From the NCBI GenBank assembly GCA_949128115.1, contig OX421966.1, forward strand, positions 53,813,416 to 53,877,415: 64,000 bases of DNA, read 5' to 3'. A model generated the notes under the pieces. That model saw only the letters and a list, made by a program, of their open reading frames with translations, was not told the DNA's origin and ran no database searches. Position numbers and translations under genes: made by a program. Below, piece by piece: positions 56,636 through 64,000 of this stretch. This DNA is from Anaspis maculata (taxonomy: Eukaryota > Arthropoda > Insecta > Coleoptera > Scraptiidae). Numbering within the stretch: position 1 is the stretch's first letter; each line of letters starts with the position of its first letter.

Positions 56636-57473
56636 ATCGTCACATGACGTCACGAGGTGATGACCTTGGAGGGGGAAGGCGCGAAATCGAGTATCCTGAC
56701 AACCGCCACTTTCCCCATATGACTCAATGCTAATGCGAAATGCTTCCCTTTACATTCTACGTCATTTTGACGGAAACGTATGCTTGCAGGCGCTTGCCCA
56801 TGCTTTTATCTGTGATTCTGTATACACCTGAAAAATAATTGAAGATTTCTCCATAACTCAATGTTTGACAAATTGATTGTAATATTCTGAACAGTGTCGA
56901 GATATAAACTACCTCTCGATGACACTATAAATAAATAAATAAATAACAAGACAGAGGATAATTATTTTATGTAAACGTGTTGTGCGCGTTTGAGGCCCGG
57001 TTTAGTTCGAGCACGTCTCACTAGGTGGCCCTTGTGTCGATGGAAACTGTCACTTTTTGCTGCTATCAACCAAACCGTCAACCATTTATTCGGTCATTTT
57101 GCAGCTTTCCGCGCCTAGTGTCTAACGTTGCAAAAAGTTTTCCTCTGTTCTGAAGTGCTTCCAAGTATGAAAATCAGTTTTCAGTCGACAGTGAGTGACA
57201 GTTTTCGTCGACACAAGTGCCACAAACGCACACAACACGTTCTCCTAAAATGATTGTTCTACATCTTGTTACGGGGAAATCTTCAATAATTTATCAGGTA
57301 TATACAGATATAGGCATGAGCAAGCGTCGGCAAGCATAGTTTCCGTCAAAATGGCGTAGAATTTAAATAAAAACACTTCGCATTAGCATTGAGTCATATG
57401 GAGAAAGTGGGGGTTGTCAGGATACTCGATTTCGCGCCATGGGCCGCCATTTTGATGACCTAAGTGACGATCT
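56636..57473. repeat. 0.84-kb palindrome
   Basis: The outer blocks TATCGTCAC..GA.GTCA, GCGCGAAATCGAGTATCCTG and GACTCAATGCTAATGCGAA are mirrored at 57365-57473. Inner arms (GAAGATTTC/GAAATCTTC, CGTGTTGTG.GCGTTTG) continue to a centre near 57080. It has no coding capacity and no certain target duplication. Confidence 0.7.
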
Positions 57474-58228
57474 TCTATTGTCTCACGTTGTCAAAATGTC
57501 AAAAAGTTGTATTTTGATTTTGATCTAAATTTCTCGCGAGCTCCAAATGCGGGGATAGTTTTCACTCCTCATTGTAGTCCCCTCTTTACCATCGGTTTCA
57601 AGTTAAGAGCCGGGGGAGGCTGCAAATCGATGTGGAAGTTTGACATTTCTTTGACATTCCTTTGACATTTGATGGCGCAATTCTCGTCGATCACAAGTTG
57701 AACTTGAATGAGCCATGTTTGTCTATAATGTAAATAATTAGATTAGATTCCAACTACTGCAACCATACATACTCGAAGATGGGAATTTTCGCCCCTGAAC
57801 ACGATCCTGAACCGGGAACAACTAGTGGTTAATCTGCCACGTTCGCAATAAACAAACAAACCATCAGTAGTGTGAAGTGGGAATGGTATAAATAAAACAA
57901 CGCGAAATCGGAACTCGTACACAGCCGAGGGTCCGATGGCACGGCAAAAGGCCTAATTTCCAACCGAGCACGAAACTCATTCTATTAATCAGCTCGGAAA
58001 ATTAGTATCATCAATAAACTGTTCTCTCTCTACTTCTCTAGTCCCTACAGTGCTCGTGATGCTCTGATGCTGATGCGCCACCACTGTCAAGGGCGGCCTT
58101 CTAAAACGAACCCAGTACTTATTTAAGCACACAATTAAACACCAAACGGCAATGCTGCGTTTGCTAGCTATAAACTCTAGAACGGCTGTGCATCGTTTGT
58201 CAAAATTTAATTAAAATTTTTGTTTCAG
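57474..58228. other. End of the intron, no element recognised
   Basis: No tandem or inverted structure stands out. The stretch ends in TTTTTGTTTCAG, a good acceptor, before the terminal exon. It is possibly original intron sequence. Confidence 0.4.
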
Positions 58229-58406
58229 TGACATTGACATCGACATATCGGGCCTGGCTTCGCTGAGTTGGCTGGATGCCCAGCTGAAATCCTGGGTGGT
58301 TGGCCACTTGCGGTTGGTGGTCCTGCCGGTGCTGGAGCGGCACGTCAAGGATGCGTTGACGCACGCCATAGCCAACACGGATTGCGTTGCGCTGTTGGTT
58401 GATTGA
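58229..58406 (+). CDS. Terminal exon of the TULIP/JHBP-like protein
   Basis: The exon follows a clean acceptor (TGTTTCAG at 58221-58228). Its first base completes a codon begun by the exon ending at 1165. The 58 following residues run DIDIDISGLASLSWL, then DAQLKSWVVGHLRLVVLPVL and ERHVKDALTHAIANTD, ending in a stop at 58404-58406. The pattern (alternating strand, Gly-Leu turn, amphipathic helix with LKSWVVGHLR, then a second long helix before the C-terminus) suits the C-terminal end of TULIP-fold lipid binders such as JHBP or group-7-allergen-like proteins, usually secreted. The GC-rich codons contrast with the AT-rich surroundings. I cannot tell the ligand. The family call is moderate; coding status is firmer. 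Confidence 0.65.
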
Positions 58407-58520
58407 TTAAATCTCGTTTGTTTTTATCGCTCAGTTTACACGTGTCCGGTTTAATCGGCGCGTTTTCGTCCTCTCTCTTCACACACAGGGTTCACTTTGT
58501 ATCACTTGGAACGTTTCGAC

Positions 58521-58526
58521 AATAAA
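58521..58526 (+). terminator. Candidate polyadenylation signal
   Basis: AATAAA lies 115 bases after the stop of the terminal exon, followed by T-rich sequence (CTTGTTTTTTGCTTTTACTC). The position is plausible for a short 3' untranslated region. Confidence 0.5.
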
Positions 58527-58749
58527 AAGAACTGTTTCGACGCCAATTCTTGTTTTTTGCTTTTACTCTCTTGGCCCCCACTAATGGAAAGGAAAGCATT
58601 GTGATCGTGCGAAAAAAATTAGATAACGACAGACAAACCCGTTTTGAGGTCCCCAAAATGAATGTGACCAGCGATTTGGGACGAGATACGAGAGCGTAGA
58701 CAGATGGAAATGTAGTCAACTTCGTTTCAGCCACGGAAAACAAGTTCAT

Positions 58750-59926
58750 GCGTTTGTCTTCGCCAGTGCCAATGTCGTTGCGTTTGTTGTTGATTTGGTC
58801 AAACCTTTTGCCGTATTACAGAAGAATCTACACCAGTGCCAACCCCAGACGTTGGATAAGCTCATGCAGTTCTGTCAAGCTATCGAGGACACTAGCGTGT
58901 CAGCCATGCGGTACAGACTTCCACCGGTCGATCGAGGACAATTGTTGGAGCCGGATCTGACATACGACGAGAGTACTTCTAGGGTGGAGAGTGGAAAGTG
59001 AAGACCGAATATCCGTCTACACAGGAGTACCAAGTGGAGCGGGTACGCCAGCTAAAGTCTTCGCTGTCAATCCACCTCCACCGGTCGATCGTCCTACGCA
59101 ATCCAAGAATGTGTGTTGAAATTGTGGGAAAACGGGACATTTTGCGGGAGCCTGCATTGTACCAGAGAACGTATATTGTCATCGCTGTGGCGAACAAGGA
59201 TCTTCCTACGCCCTTGCTGCAAGTGCAAGGCGAAGAGAAGGAATAAAGCGTAGGAATTCGGAAAACTAGAGAGCGAGCGTTGAATATCAGATAAGAGTCA
59301 GAGCCGGCGTAGAACGGATAAAGCAAAGGTACTATTTCTATTTCTATTTCATCGGCGCATCAGCAACGTGTTCACCAGGAGCTATACCAGATGTCGGAGC
59401 TTGGGGTTGTGGAGCTTTTCACCAGTCCCTGACCATCCAATAGTCATGGTGAGGAAGAAGAATGGGTCCTACCGATTCTGTGTCGATTACCGCAAGGTGA
59501 ATTCGGGACGAATATCTGTTGCCGTACATTTCCATTATCTTGGACCACTTGGGAAACGCGCGTTTTTTATCATCCCTTGTCATAAATAGCGTTTACTGGC
59601 AAATTCCCGTCGAAGCAACAAGTCGTCCAAAGATCTTGAAGGTCGCAGTGCAGAAAGGATCCTCTAAGACCAAACGACCACATCTAATCTACAACGAGTC
59701 GTCCGGTGACAGCGTTTACGGTCCCAGGCCGTGGCCTATTCCAATTCCACCGCTTACCATTTGGCCTGCATGGAGCCTCAAGTACATGGCAGAGGCCCAT
59801 CGATAAAGTCTTGGGACTCTTGGGTCTTGATTTGGAGAAGCACGTTCTCGTGTATCTCGACGACATCGTCATTGTCTCCGAAGATTTCCGTCAACACCTG
59901 GACGAATATTCATGAACAGCAGACGG
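58750..59926 (+). pseudogene. Ty3/gypsy gag end and reverse transcriptase (5' part of a split element)
   Basis: Near 59114-59218 two CCHC-like knuckles read C.NCGKTGHFAGAC and then YCHRCGEQG. A stop replaces the residue after the first Cys. The RT follows: KKNGSYRFCVDYRKVN (59455-59502), then FLSSLVINSVYWQIPVEATS, and GLFQFHRLPFGLHGASSTW with LEKHVLVYLDDIVIVSEDF (59730-59885), where YLDD is the catalytic box. Upstream, 58750-59000 is probably gag (a KLMQFCQAIEDTSVSAMRY frame) but is not diagnostic. Reading-frame shifts and stops make it inactive. Coding stops near 59926 and resumes in the same order at 62680, after a satellite-bearing insertion. Confidence 0.8.
59629..59696. other. 68-base insert flanked by an 8-base direct repeat
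   Basis: AGTCGTCC occurs at 59621-59628 and 59697-59704. The RT frame before the first copy and after the second differ by one base. The intervening segment plus one repeat copy is 76 bases, exactly the offset needed to explain the shift. It could be a small insertion with an 8-base target duplication, or a templated duplication. Confidence 0.55.
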
Positions 59927-60189
59927 ATTAGCCGTTCGGCCCATTTCGTGCTGGAAATCTCGTATTCTGCCATGGTTACAACCATGGAGGTTACTTCTAA
60001 CCTCCATGGGTAACGACAACGACCAGGTAATCAAGAAACGTCAGGAAAAATAATTATTTTGACATGATTATGACATAGGGTTAGGGCCGTTCCAAAATTC
60101 TTCGATGGAACCCCTTCTATCGTAATTCGTGTAAATTTTCAACCCCTATTTTTTATTTCTACGTAGGTATCTATTACAATAATAGAAAG
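59927..60189. other. Junction between gypsy RT and satellite
   Basis: A hairpin (GGAGGTTA with its complement TAACCTCC) lies near 59985-60010. I see no 16-base terminal array on this side, so the left end of the inserted satellite unit is lost or different. Confidence 0.45.
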
Positions 60190-61975
60190 TGGGTAGTGTG
60201 AGAACTCTTGACATATTTGAAGCTCCCAATAAGGAAGCTACATAGGGAAGCTTATCAGAGCTCCAAACGACAGATGAGGACAAGAAGGGGTCCGATGGGG
60301 CTTCAAATGTCACATGAAGTCACAAGGTTGCTCACTAGAGATTTGGAAGCGTCAAAAAAATGCAAAGGGGTTCAACCGGACTTTAAAAGACATTTACGAG
60401 ACAATGAGGCTCAGCAATTCAGCATAGCTTGTATAACTAACAATGGAATCAGGCATGGGGGCCAATGGGGTTCTAAATAGATAACACAAGAAGGCCAAAT
60501 AGTGTCTACTGGAAATATGCAGCCATTGGAAAGCATAGAAGAGGTTATCAGAGTTCCAAACGCCAGGGGAGGACACAAGGGTCCAAATAGTGCTCCGAAA
60601 TAATGATGCACAAGGTAAGGTTGCTTATTAAATCGTTCAACGGGGTTGCTTACTAGAGATTTGGAAGCTCCAAGAAAAATGCAAGGGGGCTCAACAGAGC
60701 TTCAGTAGACATTTACAAAAGAGGCAGGACTTCTAACAACCGAATAATGCCCAAGGGGGGCCAATGAGGCTCAAAATAACACAAGAAGGCAAAATGGGGC
60801 CTACTGGAATTCTGAAAGCCATAACAGAGCATGTGAGCTCATCAGAGCTCTAATAAACGACAGATGGAGACACAAAGGAAGCCCGATAGGGCTCGAAATA
60901 CCTCTTAAAGGCACAAAGATGCCTAATAAATTACCCACAGGGTTGCTCACTAAAACTCTGGAAGCCACAGACAAATTCAAAAAGCTCAGTATGGCTTCAA
61001 AAAACATTTACGAAACAAGGGGGCCAAGCAAGGCTTTGACAACGCAGTAAAAGATGGAATGGGGCCTTTTGAAATCCTATGAGCGTTAAAAATCATAAGG
61101 AAGCTTATCAGAGCTCAAATCGACAGATGAAGACAGAAAGGGGGGCCTATGGGGCTCGGACTAACACGTGAAGGCAGATGACTGCTTACTTAAGCTCCGA
61201 AAGCCCCGGAAACAATGCAAAGGAGTTGAACAGGGCTTTGTAAGACATTTCCGAAGCAAGGGGACCATTAGGGCTTTCTTTTTACAACGCAATAAGGCAC
61301 AAGGGGGGCACTGAGGCTCTGGATAACACAAGATTACGGCAAAATAAGGCCTACATCAATCCTAAAAGTCATAAAAAAAACATAAGAGAGCTTATTAGAG
61401 TTCCAAACGACAGATGAGAACATAAGGGAGTCTGCTAGTGCTCCGAATAACAGATAAAGGCACCACAGGTTGCCTACTACAGCTCTCTAAGCCATGAAAA
61501 TTGAAGGGGGGGCTTTGCAGGGCTTCAAAAAACAATAACAAAACAAAAAGGCCCAGTATGGCTTCTAACAACGCAATAAGGCACCAATGGGAAGGGGGCT
61601 AATGGGGCTCTTGATAACATAGAGGGCAAAATGGGGGCTAGTGGAAGTCTGAAAGCCATTAAACATAAGGGATAGCTTAATTGATCTTAAAACAACGAAT
61701 GAGGTCACAAGGGGGCCGATCGGGCTTCGAATAGCAGATGAAGGCACGGGGTTGCTTAGTAAATCTCCGAAAACCATACAACAATGCAAGGGGACTCAAT
61801 AGAGCTCTTGACAACATTGAAGGGGAAGAGAATTCTAGAGGCAACCCAATAAGGTTCAAGGGTGTCCAATGGGCTCTGAATATCATAAGAAGGCTAAAGA
61901 GGCTAGAAGACTCACTGGAGCTCTAAAAGCAACAAAAAAGCGCAATAGGGGCTGTTAAAGTTTAGGCAAAAGGTG
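60190..61975 (+). repeat. Satellite array, third locus
   Basis: This is the same roughly 40-base monomer family and orientation as 21590-25420. Typical words are AAGGGGGCTCAACAGAGCTT, CATCAGAGCTCCAAACGACA and CCGATAGGGCTCGAAATA. Monomers are more diverged and there are local deletions. The array interrupts the pol gene of the gypsy element. Confidence 0.85.
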
Positions 61976-62040
61976 AAAAAATTTTGTCCGCGCGACGAAT
62001 AATTATTGTCCGTGCGACCAAATTTTCGGGTCCTATGTGG
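61976..62040. repeat. Terminal 16-base repeats beside the third satellite array
   Basis: About three units (GCGCGACGAAT.ATTATTGTCC, GTGCGACCAAATT) follow a GGCAAAAGGTGAAAAAATTT lead, like the lead before 25422. This marks the right end of an FB-A-type element. Confidence 0.7.
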
Positions 62041-62626
62041 GTCACGCTCCTATGTGGGCTGGTTAATGCAGAGGACGTAATAGACACTGTCGGAGATGGT
62101 CAGCATGAAACAGAGTCTATCACTACACTGCACGGTGATCACAGGTGAGTAGGTAATATCGATGTCTCAGCCAGAGCCTATGGAGACGAATGAGTATTAA
62201 CTCTGAAATAGGATTGAGTCGAGGTACCACCAGCAAGTTCGAAAGAGTAGAACAGTAGAGTGGCCTCAGATTGACTGACTCATGAAGGATTGGATTCGCC
62301 AAAAATTGGTTCTCGCCTGAAGGATCTACAACAAAGAATCCATGGCTACGTAAATCTCAATAATCTTCAAGAAGTGATTGTAAGGACCTCTTCAAATGAT
62401 TGGAGGGTAGCTAGTAGTTGACGATGAATTTGGCCGTCAACAACTCAAACGGCACTTGAGACTGCCCAATCTGCCGAAGGTTTAGGCGACATCTGCAATG
62501 CGACCTGGCGACCAGGCGACCTGCTATGATGAAGATTCAGGAGGTACAAAATAGGTTTAAAGAAACCTTACCAGATTCATCCACAAAAGCATTTCTGACA
62601 AAGCAAAATCTCGCTTCAAAATTTTT
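62041..62626. other. Unclear DNA between satellite and gypsy pol
   Basis: TCCTATGTGGG is repeated at 62031-62041 and 62050-62060. Otherwise nothing is recognised. It may be sequence of the inserted unit beyond its terminal repeats, or decayed gypsy coding. Confidence 0.35.
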
Positions 62627-63999
62627 TTGTTGACCTTTGTTTTCCTGAGGTTTCTAACTTACCTGGTACAATTATTTGCACACTGCGATAATCAGTATGA
62701 TCGGTCCTTTCGCGAACGCACGAAGCGTGCCGAACGGCTAACCCGTCTGCTATGTAAAAATATGCCACCTGCATATCTTGAGAGAGGTCTTCGCACGGTT
62801 GGGAAAAAAACGGTCATGATCATGGTCAGCAAGGAAAAATGCTGATTCCGCTTGTCGGAGATCAAGTACTTGAGCTTTGTCGTGGATTGTCATGACTCAC
62901 AAGCCGCTTCCGGCAAAGTCCGGGCCATTGTCGACATTCCGGCACCGAGAACCGTCAAAGAGGTGAGATGCATCCTTGGAATGGCTAGATGGTATCGCCG
63001 CTTCCAAAGAGCTGAAATAGTACCTGATAACGGTTCCGGTAATGACTTGTACCGACTTTTCCCGACCGTTTACAATCCAGACCAACGCGAACGATTACGG
63101 CCTAGGTGCTGTCCTCACCCAAACCTACGACGGTGAGGAACACGTGATAGCCTACATCAGCCGCTCCTTAGGAAACTATAGCGCAATGGAAAAGGAGTGC
63201 CTCTCGTTGGTGTGGGCCATCAAAAACCCGAGGCCGTATGTCGAGGCCACTCATCTTTCCATGGTAACAGACCACTTCGCCCTTCAATGGTTGAATAGCT
63301 TGAAGGACCACAACGGCCGTCTGGCAAGATGGAGTGTTAGGCTGCATTAGTACAGCTTTTCTGTCGTCCATCGGAGGGAAAGGGACAACGTCGTGCCGGA
63401 TGCACTGAGCCGTGCCGTCCCGAGGATCGCCGTGGTGTGCACTGTCGACTTTGAGAGTACTTCTGATGAATGGTACAGCGGAATGCTGCAAAAGGTCTTG
63501 GGTAACCTAAAAACCATCTCTTGTGACGAGTGGAGAGCGCTGTGGTGAAGAAAACCTGCGAGACACCGGATTGCTTTTTGGGACATGCACGGAGCTTGAA
63601 AATCGTCTCAACAGAGGATTACCGCGAGGGCATTCTCGACGCCGCTCATGGATCGCTGACGTCTGAGTTTGGTGGGTCCTCCCAGACCCATCACCGAGTA
63701 GCACGTTAATACTGCTGGCCTGGGATGGCGTCGGCCGTTGTCCAATATCTGCAGAAGTGCATGATCTCAAAAACCCAAACAAAAGGCATCTGATGTGTAG
63801 CCGACTGGATGTCTCCGCTCCATAGGAGGTTAGTTATGTGGACTTGGTGGGGCCCTTGCGCAAGTCACAAGCGGGCAATCTGTAGGTATATCCTGTCGGT
63901 GCTTGACCGCTTCTCCAAGTTCCCTATTTTCCTTTCTCTTCGGACCGCTTCGTCCAAAAACATCATCCACCTTCTAGAGGACCTCGGGTTCTTACTATT
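62627..63999 (+). pseudogene. Ty3/gypsy RT end, RNase H and integrase (3' part, runs to window end)
   Basis: RT thumb and connection: a shifted frame near 62700-62760 gives VLSRTHEACRTANPSAM, then EIKYLSFVVDCHD, AIVDIPAPRTVKEVRCILGM and ARWYRRF. RNase H (63042-63420): NDYGLGAVLTQTYDGEEHV, AYISRSLGNYSAMEKECLSL, VTDHFALQWL and NVVPDALSR. Integrase: a degenerate zinc-binding region near 63650-63780 (YCWPGM, KCMISKTQTKG), then a catalytic-core start with VLDRFSKFPIFLSL and NIIHLLEDLGF before the window ends. Several frameshifts and stops separate these blocks. Domain order RT-RNaseH-INT is that of Ty3/gypsy. Together with 58750-59926 it is one element split by about 2.7 kb. Confidence 0.85.
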
Positions 64000-64000
64000 C

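Larger units (their letters stand above)
1166..58228 (+). other. Candidate 57-kb intron filled with mobile elements
   Basis: The stretch starts with GTACGT directly after the exon ending at 1165. It ends with a pyrimidine-rich tract and TTTTTGTTTCAG before the exon at 58229. The two exons have matching phases (two bases left, one base needed). No other host-like exon was recognised between them. A small exon with a length divisible by three could have been missed, and the two exons could belong to different paralogues. The contents are listed as separate features. Confidence 0.45.

Noticed and set aside
1..64000. tRNA or rRNA genes
   Set aside because: No cloverleaf-capable segment with intact A and B boxes was noticed. 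The only rRNA-like trace is a short 5S-like fragment near 18838, too partial to call a gene. A tRNAscan or Rfam run was not possible.

Overview
The window is animal nuclear DNA, most likely from an insect. It has no operons and no dense coding sequence. It is moderately AT-rich and packed with decayed transposable elements, and it contains canonical GT/AG splice sites and one arthropod-style TATA plus TCAGT promoter. The order cannot be fixed from sequence alone. The repeat style would suit a hemipteran, which is an inference.

The only host gene I can support is on the + strand. One internal exon lies at 1005-1165 and a phase-compatible terminal exon with a stop at 58229-58406. They look like the C-terminal part of a TULIP/JHBP-like secreted lipid-binding protein. 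If the exons are adjacent, they bracket a 57-kb intron, and almost everything else in the window is intron content. Downstream of the gene (58.7-64 kb) lies a broken + strand Ty3/gypsy element.

Intron layout: 1.6-4.8 kb is a palindromic TA-flanked MITE split by a 2.2-kb solo LTR, itself hit by a hAT-like MITE. 6.25-8.0 kb is a PIF/Harbinger element. 8.2-10.3 kb is a palindrome. 10.5-18.6 kb is a minus-strand non-LTR (LINE) element broken by a palindromic MITE and by a 4.4-kb foldback-like element with a perfect 9-bp target duplication. 20.4-25.7 kb is a palindrome broken by a second foldback-like element carrying about 3.8 kb of satellite. 26-36 kb holds more palindromes, a small solo LTR and a gypsy RT fragment. 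36.8-38.7 kb is a second copy of the large solo LTR. 39.7-44.1 kb is a nest of at least six inverted-repeat elements. 46-56.5 kb is a large inverted-repeat domain with (CCGT)n and tandem repeats, containing a gag relic, a palindromic MITE and a hAT-like element.

The standout system is a set of foldback-like composite elements. Their termini are inverted arrays of short tandem repeats (motifs near GGGATATTTTTGG, GGGACGT and a 16-mer containing GACGAATTGTCC). Two of the three carry the same satellite cargo, built from about 40-bp monomers in a roughly 240-bp higher-order unit. One complete unit sits inside another palindrome, so the satellite appears to have moved as element cargo. A third satellite copy interrupts the gypsy element at 60.2-62 kb.
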